DNA of 64,000 nt from Gracilaria vermiculophylla (Eukaryota; Rhodophyta; Florideophyceae; Gracilariales; Gracilariaceae): assembly GCA_019155205.2 (NCBI GenBank), contig JAHNZQ020000004.1, positions 2,711,447 through 2,775,446 of the forward strand. Reading direction: 5' to 3'. Made by a program: the position numbers and the translations under genes. Under the pieces are notes generated by a model. The model was not told where the DNA came from. It worked only from the letters and a program-made list of their open reading frames with translations, and did no database searches. Position 1 is the stretch's first letter, and the number at the start of each line of letters is the position of its first letter. Shown piece by piece: positions 31,964 through 44,760 of the stretch.

Positions 31964-33231
31964 CAGTGTGTTTCAAATGCCCATCACGCCTAAAAAACGC
32001 GCCAAAGTAGTACGGTAGTGCGCTTTTTCCATAAAATACAACTAATAATCGTTTCATAATCATAGGACTACATCAATAACATCCGTCATCATGGCTCGAG
32101 GATCACCTCTTTTGCGCTCCGAACAGCTATAAATCATAAAACTGAAAGCAAATGAAAACTCCTATGCTGAAGTTGGTCGACTTTCAAATCGTCACCCGCT
32201 CACAATTCTCCGTTTTCTTAATATTCCAGTAACCTATGGAAGAAAACATCTAGAAGGCCTTCATACCTTTTACGTCCAGCAGATGAACGCGGTATAAAAT
32301 GGAAACTGTGTTAAGGAAAATTTTATTGCGAGAAAATGGAAAAAATCTCAAATCCTAATGCTTTTAAATCAACATATTGGCGTAATATCATTTACAATAA
32401 TTTGTTCGAGTATGGAAAAAATGAAGAAATTTTTCATTCTAGAAGACCATCACAAGCAAAAAAAGAGATCTAGGTGTGCAAACAGGGGGCATTAAAATGT
32501 TCAATGAGATGTATTCATTTTTCTGACCAAAACAGATTCAACTTTGATGGTCCACATTGCTTAATCATTTATTGGCATAATCGAAGAAAAAAGTTTTCTA
32601 GATTTTGGACAACACATTCCAAAGGCGGTTCTGTAGTGATATAGGCTGGTATATCAAAATATATAAAAACAGATATTGCGTTTGTTGATGAACATATAAA
32701 CTCTGCATGCTATTAAGAAGTTCTATACAAGTATATATTATAATACGGATATTATGTACGTAAAGAAACTTTCGTTTTCCAATAAGATAATTGAACGGTA
32801 CACAAATCCAAACTGGTGTCAAAATGGCTACAGAAAGCAAATAAAAAGTTAGTGAATTGGCCAGCATGCTTACCAGACTTAAATTTTATTGAAAATGTAT
32901 GAGTTTTATTTTCAAGAATGATTTACGGCTATGAAAGTTATTCAATCACAGGTTTTGATTTTAAAAAAACTGTAAGAAGAACCTTCTAGACAATATGTCA
33001 ATTTCGATTATTAATAGCTACATTAACTAGGTGTGCACATTCTTCAATAGCGTTATTCCGCAAAAAAAAGTCGAGAAATTAAGTACTGAGTCGCAAAAAG
33101 AGATTTTTCGTTGATAAAGCTGTTATGGTTTTGAAATGGTTTCTGGACTTTAATTTTTTTAAAATCTTGATTTTGTTGTCGTACAGTACCACAGTCACAA
33201 GGTTTGCACATTGACCCCACCGTGATATGTG
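31964..33231 (+). mobile_element. Tc1/mariner relic adjoining the previous one
   Basis: Starts CAGTGTGTTTC immediately after the TA shared with the previous element. The leader holds the ACGCGCCAAAGTAGTACGG segment, and the ATG at about 32092 starts MARGSPLLRSEQL, with many stops after that. The right inverted repeat decays after ACCGTGATATG at about 33231. Head-to-tail arrangement with its neighbour. Confidence 0.75.
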
Positions 33232-33500
33232 ATGTGCAACGCCCTTCCAAGGAAATCTTCCCAACTTTGTCGGTGTTTGGACTCCAAGGAGGTAGTGATA
33301 TATTATGAATTGTACTGTAGAGAATAGACACTGAGGTGCACGCCGGACTGCCGGGTAGTACACGTGAATGGCACAATTATGAATCCCTGCAAGGCAGGCA
33401 AGTTGGCAGACGTGGGTACAGTAGTGGTGCATGGCATTGCCGGACAAGTTAGATATTATACTTAGATGATTTGAAGCGGCGTGCCCTACTGTTAGTGAAA
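33232..33500. other. unassigned spacer
   Basis: No gene or firm repeat identified between the Tc1 relic and the family A LTR. Weak resemblance to sequence near 56.5 kb was noted but not convincing. Confidence 0.35.
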
Positions 33501-34053
33501 AGTAGTACCGTGGATCCTAAGGTTATAGTGTGGAGTGGCTTTATGGGGGGATATTCCTAAGAAGGGCTCGTATTTTATTAACTGAGCCACGTGGTGCATA
33601 AGTCGGCCCGCGTGCGCTACAGTATCCTTGAGGGTCTGTAAAATTTATATTTATTCTAGTGAGTTTGCGCGGGTAATTACAACAGTAATGAGACCTGTCG
33701 AGGCGAGCACCTGGTTGGATACTTAATCTACTAGTCGAGCTCCTCCGGAGCGGAAGTAAATAAAGCACCCTTGATTCTACGTCTATTTTTCCGGTTGGAG
33801 ACACTCGTCGATCATCCTAAGGTTTCTAAGCCGCTGATCCCTAGGTCGCCCCGTGGCAGCGCCTGTAGGAGCATTGTCCGCCCAGTGAATCTCCCCCTCC
33901 GTTTGGTGTTTGCGGGTCCCCTTTCAGGATTCACCCGGCTCGCGAACGCGAATACCGGAGACCACCATAAGAATATCGCGCCTTCGGAGTCACTAAAAAC
34001 TCTTCATGGACGTTGTGTGCTACTACCTCTAAAGTAGAACTGACGGTACCAGA
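33501..34053 (+). repeat. 5' LTR of truncated family A copy
   Basis: 553 bp, colinear with the LTRs at 20225 and 30514; the first bases have decayed (AGTAG for TGTAG). Confidence 0.85.
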
Positions 34054-34991
34054 ACTGGTCTCCCGAATCAGAAGGTCAGTGTTTTAAAGGACTCGCAAGA
34101 GTCGCGACAGAACAGTGTTTTTAGTTTGCAACGATCGGAACCCAGCAGTGGAATTCCTCCTTTAGATGATTTGGAAGAAGAAGAAAATCACCCCCGACCT
34201 CCTGCTATATGGACCCCCCAGAACCCCCAATGGAAACCTCCCTAAAGGACCCTCCAGCAACACAGTCCGTTTATTGGCACAGCATGTGCAGCGCTCCCCA
34301 GAAGATGGCCATCCGACTGCAGGACCGTAAAAGTCTCCTTAGACATCCTGGCTCTTCTGTGGAACGTTTCAGGAATCGCCTTAGGAGAGTGCACGATGGG
34401 AGGCAGACGAAAGCCCCCGCGACACCTCTACAGAACGCCGGCGTGGAGATTGAAGAACCGCACAGACATCGCAGCCGTGAACGCAGGATCTGCAGGGACC
34501 TCAATACCCGGAGGTAACTCCCTCATGGGGTCCCTGGCCCCACGCTTTACGTATTTGCTCACAGAAGAGCTGGTCAAAAGAATTCCTGCAGATGTCAAGG
34601 CGCATTTTGGAGCACGCCACCACGCACTTGTGTATGAAATTACGACGAAGAGCGCCGGCCGTACTGTGGGTGCTTTGCTCGATTTGGGCGTTTTCTTCGA
34701 GGTGATCTAAGATGATATCCGAGCGGAGGCTTCTTCCCAAACCACCCAGCTGCTCCCCTCAGCGGCTTTTCAAAGTCCTTCTTCCCTGCAGGAGAGATTC
34801 CCTCTATCAACAGCTAAGGTAACCCCGTGCAGAGAAGGACAGGATACTGTCACGCTCTCCGCCTGAAGAGGAAAGGATATCGCCGTAGGGAAACGGGAAC
34901 ACCTCAGGAATATTGGTACGCCCCGTCTGGGCCTATCATCCCACGGAGGAGGACAGGGTTCCTGTTGCGAAACACTTCATTTTAGCAGGAA

Positions 34992-35490
34992 TGAGCTACT
35001 GTCCCTGCTGTCGCAGCGCATATGTTGTTCCTGACACATTCCGTGGAGCTGTAATATAAGCCATTGTTAATAAGGTGACGTGATGCTGGTATATGCTGAC
35101 TGCGATGACGTGGAAACTGCTTGTCTATGGATCCGGATTACGGTGACAACCAGGATCCGTGCATTTGTGCACAGTCATGCTCTCGTGAGTTTACGTAATG
35201 GTTATGCATTTTTGTGGATCATTTGTGTCTTGTTGTGCTTTGTTGTTTTCGGCCATATTGAATTGTGGGTAATATTGTGGGTATCACATTTATTTAATAC
35301 TTAAATATGATTGGTAGTATTGCTTTTCTCTCCAGAGTAGCGTAGGTTACACTCTGGTCGAGTTGGTGCACGTTTGCCACTATATATGGTGGCCTCCAGG
35401 CACCTCCAAGTAAATCCAAGCCAGATCTGGCGAACTTCCTTTACTTGCCTTCAACTTTTCCTCTGCCCTGCTGACCTCCATTACTTCACC
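34992..35490 (+). repeat. solo copia-type LTR (diverged, 499 bp)
   Basis: Flanked by CAGGAA at 34986-34991 and 35491-35496. It shares the 3' blocks of the LTR at 61451: GATTGGTAGTATTG, a TATA-like CCACTATATATGG, and CACCTCCAAGTAAATCCAAG. It lies inside the truncated family A gag. The 5' half is diverged and shorter than the 562-bp form. Confidence 0.75.
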
Positions 35491-36373
35491 CAGGAAAATT
35501 AATACAGGATACTCCTGGGGTAAGTCTCGATATCGAGGGTATCCTAAGTAACCCAAACAACCTGAAGGAAAGACGCCCGAAGGAACGGACGGAGAAAATT
35601 AGAAAGCGAGACACCGATTTGGAAAGAAGCCCAGACTTTGAATCCGTAAACAGCTCCTGCTCAAAGGACAGTATAGATGCAAAGGAGGAAAGCAGAACTG
35701 TATACTCTTTCAAGAGATGTGTAAGGTGTTCGCTTCTATCGGATGTTCCCCGCTCGCCTCCATCACTGTGCGCGCTATCCTCGACATCGAAGCTGGCCCC
35801 AATGTGGTGCACGCCGACGTGCTCCAGTGGCTTACCCTGGTCTCCTTGAGGTCTGGAAAGCCCGCTAATTTGTGGGATTCGTGGCGTCGAGCATAGAACA
35901 TCCTCGGAGCATTACTCTTGTATCTCCGGCTGGGCTCTTTATGTGTGTCAGTGTGGTTCCTCGTGACGGCGAACTTACTGGGCACTTTATTTGTGAATCT
36001 ATATGTACGTGCAATATACCCACGCCTGCGGAAGGTGACGTTTTAGGACGTATCCTCTGTAGGTATCGTGTCCGCGTCTCCAGGACCGAACGCCAACGCG
36101 CGCCACGTGGGTACTCTTCCAAAGGAGACGCATTCGAATAAGCTCCAGGTGGTAAAGAGTATCGAAATATCCGCGAAGAGTCAGGCCGAAGTTTGGGGGC
36201 AGACCTCTGCATCGGACCTTTCATTCCTTCAAGGCAGTCCACACCTGACGACGAGGAGACACTCCTTGATGGCGAACGGTGATATGGAAATAGTGCCAAA
36301 AACTCCCTTCAGGGTCGTTCTTGCAAACCTGAGGGTGTCATTTTCACGGCTCCACAAAGAGTATGTCGTTTGA

Positions 36374-38554
36374 TTGGTATTATCAGTCCCTTCAGTACTG
36401 GCGCATCTTCTTCGTACGGAAAGCTGGAATGAACAAAAATTTATCTTTCTGTTACCTAACACATCACCAAGTCGGTTACCTTTGAAATGGAACATTTATT
36501 GAGCGTCCATAGAGTGAAAACTGAAGATGAAGAAGCTCTTGTGATCGTATTCCGAATGATGCCTCCATCTCCGAGGGTCGGCAAATCTCAAACAATTCCC
36601 GAATATATTCCAGTTTCTTACACCACTCACAAGCGTGCCTCCACAGACGGGTTCTGTTCTATTCGACACTGTGTTTTTTGCCGCAAAACCTAAGCTCCGG
36701 AGCCCTTCCGCGGGTTGCCTGACTACTCTTAAAGTTACAACCTATCCGTTGAATTCGTCTTTTGCGTTTCTATATTTTATAATTACTGGGCTAATGACGA
36801 AGCTGTGTCTCGCCTCCGTCCGGATTCTTCAGATACTCCATAGGCCATGCGTTTGTAGATATAGTCATATTTATCAACTTACTAGCTAGACTTCTTCCCC
36901 AGTTGTTCAGCGTTGCTGATATGAACGCAGCCACTGGAAATGCCAGGGACTCTTTCCAAAGACATACTAGCCATATTGTGACGGAACAAATGCATTTGTA
37001 AATGCATCTAGAGATGAATAATCAAATGAAGGATTCACATGCTATCTAAACTCTTGCTGACTCTCCCTATTCCGTGACTTCGTTTGAAGCTTGGTCTTAT
37101 ATATGTTCTTTTTCTGCATTTGCAACTGCTCCGACTGGTGTCTTGTTTCTGCATCACACTTGAACGCTGAAACCTTTTGGTATAATTTACGATAGGTCGG
37201 GCATGTTCACCCCGTATCACGGCATGTCGTTAGCCTGGTCTATGCTCCTGACCTCTAGCGCTTTACCACCACTCTCATGATGTTGCTCAGCTTCTCTTCC
37301 ATGAGCCAGGAGCTCCATGACCGTCGGTCTGTAATTCTCTTAAAGGCTATAAACGGCATTAGATAGTTGTTAGGAATCTATGCGTTGAAAAGTTTTTTAG
37401 AGCTATACTTATTATGATTTTTCTTTAAGATACGATGTTGAAACATGTTTTAAAAATTTGGTTACATTTAGACAACTATCTACACGCCTTCTTGATACGA
37501 CGGTCAGTTGAAAGCTTTATTCTTTTTCAAGATATTTATGGCTAGCAAGAATATCTACACATTATACGTCAGACACGAGCTTAGCACTGCGTTTTGTAGA
37601 ATTCTTTGAAATACGGATAACTGTGAGCACGAAAGTGAAGCTGAATCAATCATGAAACCTGCATGATGAGATTCGGCGCATGGCACACTATCTTCCATAG
37701 ACGCAGTATTTTCTGGATCACAGTAGAGAACCCTGCATGGAACCGTATTTCTGGGAGGGTCTGATAATTTATATAAACCGCTGTCGATATGCCGCCTTCC
37801 CACATGGACGACACAGTCGTTTCCTGTTACAATCATCAAAATCGTGTTCTAAAACTAGTAGCATCACAAGTTAATGTTGTACTAACTTGAAACTGGTGAC
37901 CCTTCAGCCTTAGGTTATCTTAGAATACTTTACTTCCTAGGTTTAATTACGCCATAAAAATCCAGCTCATACTAATTGTTGAGATTTGAGGTTTCCGTGT
38001 GTTTTCAGTGAGCTTCATGCTCTATTATAAGAAAAGGCTGTCCTCACCATCCTTCTTTATCAATACAGATATCCCCACCGAGTCTTCGTCATCGGCACCG
38101 TTGACTACCTTGAAAAACGCATTATACTCCTTTGAACCAAGATCGCCAGTTCCACTGCAGACGTTTTCACCTACGTTATGCCCCGGAAATACTGCGACAG
38201 GAGCTACCTTGAACATTAATGAGGACTCGCCATATAATTTGAAGACAATTGACGTCGCCGTTTCAATACATGTCATTAGAGCTTTTGATAATTGCATTCG
38301 CGGAAAACGTAAAAGTACTCTTTAACGCACCCGTCTCACTCTTAGCTGTCTATATTGTGATCTGTCAAGTTACAGTCGATTGAAACTGACTAAAAGTATG
38401 TAAGAAACGATGCATCGTTAATAGATGCTATAGAAGCGTTCTCCACCTCGTTGTTTTGACCGTCAAATTAAAGTCTTCACGAACTGGGAACAACATGAGG
38501 ATCACGAATAGAGAGGTAAGAAATTTTTTGTTATGTGAAAAACGAAGGCTAACC
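36374..38554. other. unassigned repeat-like region
   Basis: No intact gene. A 68-codon plus-strand frame at 36487 and a 108-codon frame at 37999-38325 have no recognisable motifs. The minus-strand segment around 37740-37850 resembles 42210-42310 (shared GGTCTGAT, TATATAAACCG and TGCCG blocks), so at least part of it is another repeat family, possibly a DNA transposon. I could not name it. Confidence 0.35.
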
Positions 38555-38830
38555 CCGAATTTATTCTAGGAGGCAACCCAGAAATCGGCGGGTTTGAAAC
38601 CTGAAGGCGTTTGAAATAAGTTTCCAACCGGAAAAGGTCAAAGAAGACTCAAAGGTGCGTTGTTTACCTCCCCTGGAGATAGGACTCATTCGGCAGATTA
38701 AATATAGTGCCCGGAGCTCGCCTAGATAGATCGAACTGCTAAATTAAATACCTACTTTAAGTAACGAAGAGAGATCTCAATTCTACAATTTCTCAAAGAA
38801 AATATCGTCTTATAATTAATTGTACTACAT
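38555..38830 (-). repeat. partial 3' LTR of the minus-strand family A copy
   Basis: Reverse-oriented family A LTR. The blocks TCCAACCGGAAAAGG, AAGACTCAAAGGTGCG and CGGCAGATTAAATA match the complement of the LTR middle. Homology is lost on both sides, so only about half of the LTR survives. Confidence 0.65.
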
Positions 38831-39345
38831 ACACCCTTCGCCAAATTACACGACGTCCTAGAGGTGCATCTTCTCATAGATCGATATTCAAGAGACTCCT
38901 AACGGCAGTGATGACATAAGGGCCTTCCTCAATGCTACAAATCCTCCCTCTTAGGAGATTTCCCCGAACTCCCCAGTCCTCACACGGTGGACCGACCGGG
39001 GGTTCCCTTATTTCTTTTGCGGCGTTTTTAGGTCCCAAACAGTTCTTGACTCAACCTCATCTGCTACTTTTTGGCATACCCTGCTCGTGCTATAGTGCCA
39101 GCCGGTGGTGTCCTCGTCCGTGCTACCTGGGTGGCCTCCATACGGTGTAGGAGGCCTGCTGTTTACAACAGGGGCGTAGCCCGATCTGGCCTGTTCAATT
39201 GTCTCTTCTCATGGTGCTGAGCCACTGAAGCTCCCACGGTGCTCGCCACTTCTATTTGACGGAGGATCCTATTTTAGGAAGACCCGAGTCGTCATGTTCT
39301 CCCGATCATCCTCCTTAGAGACTCCTTAGCCCATATTCTTCCATT
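38831..39345. other. family A sequence upstream of the aORF relic
   Basis: By position this is the interval between the 3' LTR remnant and the aORF start in the minus-strand family A copy. It is pyrimidine-rich on the plus strand. I see no secure protein similarity to the matching interval of the complete copy. Confidence 0.35.
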
Positions 39346-41330
39346 ATGACCTACCGTCGTTCTCTTTTTGATTTGGACTCGCTCCCTGCTTTGGTGCTCA
39401 TTACCTCCCCTGAATATCCTTGTTCGTCTTCTCCACGTATTCCTCGATGGCTTCGCGACATGGCTTCCTCACCTGACAGCTATATAACGGCGGGTCTCAC
39501 CCCTTGTGGTGTTCCGTACAGTTCCATTGGGGACACCATACACTCAATCTCCGATCTTCCCACTACGTAAACCTTCATTATGCCTTCTCCGTCTAAGGTT
39601 TCTACTTCTCAGTCCAATCCTGAGGTGAATCACACCTCCTTCGGTGCGCTTCTCCGCCCAGGGGAGCACTTCCACCAACGTGCTACACGGGTATTTGTGC
39701 GCTTCCATGCACGACGCATCAGTATTCCTTTTTCCATGGCATATTAAATTCACCATTTTGGATCGCACCATAAGGCAAAGCCGTTCCGCGACGTACAGGA
39801 GGTTGCTTGGAATGACAAGAAGCAAAACCCGGTGAATGCCTTCCGTGATCACAGGCTGCACACTATGGTGCACGGTGACCATGCTCCGACCACAGTGGGA
39901 CACTACGACACTCCTTACATTAAGTCTGCCGAATAGCGCGAGATTCATTCTCGAATCCGACTATTTTTGCGCAGGGAAAGCGCTCACCAGCAAGCGGGGC
40001 GTCTTGAAAGAATCGCCGATGGACGATTTGTCCTTGCGATACTGTCATTCGATCCCCCTTATGATCTCTTCTATTCCCTGAATTGCAAAAGATTGGTGAT
40101 CCTCCTTGGGGATGAGACCGAGTGCGGAACGCCTTCCTATACTTCTGTTACTGCCACAACACGGAATTTCATGACATGTCTTCCGCGCAAGGTCCGAAGT
40201 ATTACCTCAAGATGAACTACTACTGGGGGGACCATTGGGTCTCCCTGCACCTCTCTTTGGAGATTTTCATCACGATGGCGGACCATATTTCATAGGTTCT
40301 CGATCCATATGACTCCTTAGGACGGTTCATCATACAAATCTCCTCAGCGCAATTGGCGGTAGGCACCCTTGCGGCTTATCTCCAGGCAGGAGACAAGTGC
40401 GTCACTTCCTATACGCGGAGTCGCAATCGTCAAACCTACTGGGATTCCGTGTATCAGCCATCCACCGGACGTTTGCTTCCTTAGTCGGTGCCATTTGTCA
40501 GGTTCCTTCGCTCATTAGGGATTCCGAATCTGGTTGAAGGCAACTTATAGAGCAACTCTGAAAGGGAGGGGCTTCTAGATTACAACTTTCCAGTGGGGTG
40601 CAACGATACGCCGGGCTGGCTTTGGTATGATTATGGAAAAGACAAGTTCCATGCCATTGTGACGGGCCCCAATGGATATGATGTCCAGCGAGCCGACCTT
40701 GCTTTCCCCCGCTGTGGAGCTTTACTGGTTCCTCAGGTGCCGTGGCTACGTGTCCTGGACTATGATCCTATGGTGGGAGCCTAGCGATCCGCGTGCCACA
40801 TCCGTCAACGGCTGCGTCGCAGGACATGGTATCACCCCCTGAGGTGGTAAGGTGGCCTCCAGCATGGATTCCAGACTCTCTTCCAGCGGTGGCCAGTGCG
40901 AATCCAATGGAAGGGAACGAGATTATTTCCGTCCAAACTATTTCGGCCCCGGTGGTGCAATACCGTTTGAAGAACATCCCGGCTCCGATCATTTATCCAC
41001 GCCTGAGTAGCATCTGGGCTCTAGTGCCACCGTACCCTCCAGTGCGGGCTGCTCTGCCCTGGGATCGGGGATTCTCTGTGGCAATGACTGCAGTATGCGC
41101 GCGGGAATCCACCGTTCCGGCTGGTCCGCCGTCCGTGACTCCTTCAGTAGTGGCTGCTATTCCACTGGCAGGGATTGCCACCTCCAGTGCATCCTCTGGC
41201 GGTTCGTTCCTTGGGGCTCCTAGTACTGCCTTTCAGAAGTTGATGGAGGCCTGTCTGGTGACGGGTTGCCATGCGACCAGTTGTCCTAGAGGCGCTGCAC
41301 GAGACTGGTGACGGGGTCCTTGAGCCTCAT
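39346..41330 (+). pseudogene. aORF relic in the minus-strand family A copy
   Basis: Encodes the same unknown protein as 30002-28125, on the strand antisense to this element's gag-pol. Matching blocks in order: SSPRIPRW; HTSFGALL...GEHFHQRATRVFVRFHARRI; TTVGHYDTPYIKSAE; RIADGRFVLAILSFDPPYDLFY; FHDMSSAQGPKYYLKMN; HWVSLHL; LDPYDSLGRF; TSYTRSRN; YQPSTGRLLP; LWYDYGKDKFHAI and PQVPWLRVLDYD. About three frameshifts and several stops break it. The C-terminal tail is again rich in Pro, Ser and Ala. The protein-level match across diverged copies is the main evidence that the antisense frame was a real gene. Confidence 0.75.
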
Positions 41331-41379
41331 GAGACATTGCCGGAATAAGCCTGAACGGCTGCCATCAAAGTGTTAGGAT

Positions 41380-42370
41380 TTACATTGCTTTATGCTTTTA
41401 TCATATGAATCATGAGTTATAGACTTGGTATTTTATGGTTTACGTAGCTTTGATGCATTCCTTTTGAAATTGCAGTTTGATTCGATGTATTATTAGCCAT
41501 GAACAGGCTTTGCAACCACGTTTTACAATCCATGTCATTAATCTATGTTTGAAGTCGTGAGAATTACAGGAATCTTTTGTCACTCATAAAATTAAGCCTG
41601 ATAAAATAAATAAAGTTTTTATTTAATTAGCCTCTCATTAAAGCTAACAGCATTAACAAAGATCCTATTAATGATTTTAAATTAGTGTTACTTAGATGAT
41701 TCTGGGCAGGCTTCAGACCCTATACTTTTTTTTAAATGATTAAGCCTTGATTAATAAATAAGTATGGTCCCCCAAAGTTGGCACTGAACGCGCATAGTTA
41801 TTAGTGTATAGTATAGTATAGTATAGTTATTAGTGTATAGTATAGTGTAGTATAGTGGATAAACAAAAAATCTGTTATACAAAATATCTCAATACCATTT
41901 TTTATTAACTTATAAGAATCCTTAGGTAGCGAAATTCCTTGGAAACTAATGTTTGCACCGATCCTCAGCTGACTACCTAGCATTGTCAATTTTTCTAGGT
42001 ATTAATATTAAGAATTATATTGAAGGAACTCGGCAAATTATTGTCGTTAGTGTAAGCATTCGGATCTTGTCCACGACGGAATGTTCTAGAAGCATCTTGC
42101 GCAGGAAAACCGTCCCTTAGGGACATTTGTTTTCGCTTTGCATAGCTGACAATAAGATATTTCATAGATGGTGCATTTAAAGTGATACCGTAGAAATCAT
42201 TCATTGTGGCTTTGTTTTCGAAGGTCTGATTCTCTATATAAACCGTGATCGACCTGCCGAACTCTCCTTTGCTAGTCACCGTCGTTCACTTTCTCAACCA
42301 TTGACACAGTTTTCATACACAAAGAGAGCCCGAAGGGATTAATTGAGGGCCCAGTTCTAGCAGGGAGGGC
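41380..42370. other. insert within the minus-strand family A copy, unassigned
   Basis: AT-rich DNA absent from the complete copy. It includes a short TATAG-type microsatellite (41803-41858) and a 94-codon minus-strand frame (42279-41995) containing SITVYIENQTF and DGFPAQDASRTF. The latter is related to sequence at 37.6-37.85 kb. Origin unknown. Confidence 0.4.
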
Positions 42371-42376
42371 TCACCT

Positions 42377-42938
42377 ATTGGAGGTCAGAGGGGCAAGGGA
42401 AGGTTGGAGGGATATTAAGAATGTTCGCCAGCTCTGGCCTGGATTTACTTGGAGGTGCCTCGACCACGACTAATATAGTGGCTCAGTCGCAGCGACTCGG
42501 TTGCATCAGAAATTACACTAAAAAGGAAAGACACTCAATACTACCAATCATATTGTAACATGACATAAATGTACTAGCCACAATTCAATAATGCTTACAA
42601 CAGCAAGGCACAACAAGGCATGACAGTTCCGTACACTCACGAGACCATGACAATGCACAAATTCACTCAACCACCTTACACTCTCTGTATTCCACCACCA
42701 CTCGTGTCCATACAGCAATGTGTGAGTATAGTTACCATGACGAGGCACATTACACTAAAATATATCCGGTGTACATTAAGCTGAGTTTGCAATGTGTACA
42801 CCTGGAAACCATATGGTAGTGAACAACGTGCCGAGTAGCACACCTGCACACGTGTACCAGACAGAGTCAACATTCAATGCAGCCCATGGTCCCCGGAACA
42901 TTTAGTTGTCAGTGACAGCACAATCACTTTATCCAACA
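42377..42938 (-). repeat. solo copia-type LTR (562 bp)
   Basis: Minus-strand copy of the LTR at 61451-62012, same length, starting TGTTGGATAA and ending CCAAT. TCACCT flanks it at 42371-42376 and 42939-42944, a 5-6 bp target duplication. No internal region remains, so it arose by LTR-LTR recombination. Confidence 0.9.
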
Positions 42939-43139
42939 TCACCTAGATACAGAGTATATGACGCCGTTTGGTATCCTGTAGGCGCAAAGAACCCAGTGAT
43001 GGTAGTTATTCTACATAGGTACAGTTTAAAATACCTGTAAGGGAGAGCAGCTCCTATCAGATTGGGGATTGCCGTAATAGTTCATCGCAGGGGCATACGT
43101 CGAATGAGCGACAGCGACCTGAATGCAAAAAATAAAACT

Positions 43140-44760
43140 CCAGATGAGGGAGAAATAGTGCAAAACGAGGAATAGCTCCATCCAGGGGCCCGACGTCCTT
43201 CCTTCAACGGAAACTCCTATGTAGAACTGCTTTGCCGCTTTTGATTGGCGTGGTATCTCCTGAGGACGTTTTCTGGGATGTGTGCCAGGGATTCTTCTGT
43301 TTCATCTTTTGAGGTGTACGCGTACCATCATACGCGGTACAGTAGTCCTGCAGAGGGCGACCGGAGGAGATCAATATGACCTACGGCAAAAGACACCTTG
43401 AGGGGTCAAAATGGTGTCGGAAGCTTCCATCATCGGTTTAACAAGAAAAGGCACGTGGTATCCAGTATCCATCGGTTTCGTCGCTATTGAGGGGTTCGGA
43501 ATAGAAATCTCCGCGTGTGACCCCTGAAGTGGAGAGTCAGGCGTTCGTGAAAGACTGGGCGTCGTGATTTTCGTGCCCCAATCTCGGGAGACGACATCTG
43601 GGAGCCCGTCTACCTAAACGGCGACAGTGTCCATGTAGTTTTCCAGGATTTTGTAAGGCTTTGAGACGTTCGGCGCTAATTTGAGAGTGACTTCCAGCGG
43701 TCATCGGACGTGTTCCCAGGTTAATCGAGAAAACCCGGATCATCATCCTATTGATGAGAGCCTTACGTCACCTTTAGGTCGAAATACTGTTTATTTCTAC
43801 TACGCAAGGCATTGAGTTTATTCTTTGCGAAAGAGATTGCGTTCTCATAACGCCTTAAAATGGATTTCTTTGCTATAGCCTTATTGGTGCTCGTGGCCTA
43901 TTCGCTGGGTGCGCGGTGGAGTGTACCGCTATAATGGAATTATACGGGTCACGCGCGAGCACCAAATTGAAAGGAGTTGTCACTGTGAAGCGGTGCACCC
44001 GCAGGTTACATGCAGAGTTGAGCGAGCCCACTTATGCATCCCAATCCTTCCGGTGATCTACGACGTATTGTTTCAGCCTGGAACCGATTGCGTTTTAAAG
44101 GTATTCCCACTACGTTGGTCTGCGTGGGGTATGCAGTGATAAATGACTGCTTAATACCCAGCATTCTTGATATTGACCTGAATAGATACGTCGCAAACTG
44201 GGTTTTATTGTCCGTAAGGAGATACAACGGGATTCCATATGGTCAAACCCAATTCTTCGGAAAAGATTCGAGAACAACTGCTGCAGCGGTGCTCCTGAGG
44301 AGTATGGCACGCGTGATCTTCAACAAACGATCGGAGATTACGAGGATAAATCGATATCGTCTCTTCGATATGGAGAGAGGACGCAAGTATCCATGGCAGC
44401 GAAGGGCAAAGGTCCTGAAGGGGAGAAAAGAGTGAGTGGCGTCCGGTGTTTGCGGACGGTTTCCCGAATGGCTGTGCACGAGTGATAACCGGCCACCATT
44501 TGGAAGGCGTCATTAGCCATGTGCGGTCAATAAAAATTCCTCCTCAGGATTAATTCATGCACAATCCACCGAGGTGTTTCGCAAGGCGAAAATAAAGTGA
44601 AAAATACTGTATTCTCGCCCAGTGGCTCGTTGGGATCACCATTTGGAGAGCACCTTACAGGGGAGCTCGGCGTACAAGTACGCCATCTCGGTTGACATCG
44701 AATGAAAATGATAGACTCTTTGTGGTGGGGAGGCACTCTTTGCAGTACGCATCTGTACAC
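43140..44760 (-). pseudogene. integrase remnant, minus-strand family A copy
   Basis: Pieces match the integrase at 25928-27445: the N-terminal region (44760-44527), MANDAFQMVAGYHSC (zinc-finger part, about 44520), FAAMDTCV with the first catalytic Asp kept (the complete copy has Asn), a DNK segment (FTDNGPQ equivalent) near 44220, and the C-terminal region near 43746-43537. Many frameshifts. Confidence 0.75.

Larger units (their letters stand above)
33501..36373 (+). mobile_element. truncated family A copy (5' part only)
   Basis: 5' LTR 33501-34053 (553 bp), primer site TGGTCTCCCGA at 34056, and gag N-terminal part 34209-34710 ending at the TAA also found in the complete copy. A solo copia LTR follows (34992-35490). 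A gag basic/Ser-rich stretch (35540-35700) is then fused by deletion of about 1.4 kb to the protease region. The linker before RT (SQAEVWGQTSASDLSFLQG at about 36180) is the last recognisable part, ending about 36373. RT, integrase, aORF and 3' LTR are absent. Confidence 0.85.

Noticed and set aside
33232..33450. Similarity of the minus strand to sequence near 56.5 kb and to the piggyBac relic
   Set aside because: Only scattered short matches are seen; not convincing without an alignment.
38555..38830. Independent solo LTR
   Set aside because: Position and orientation fit the 3' end of the minus-strand family A copy, next to its antisense ORF relic, so one broken element is the simpler reading.
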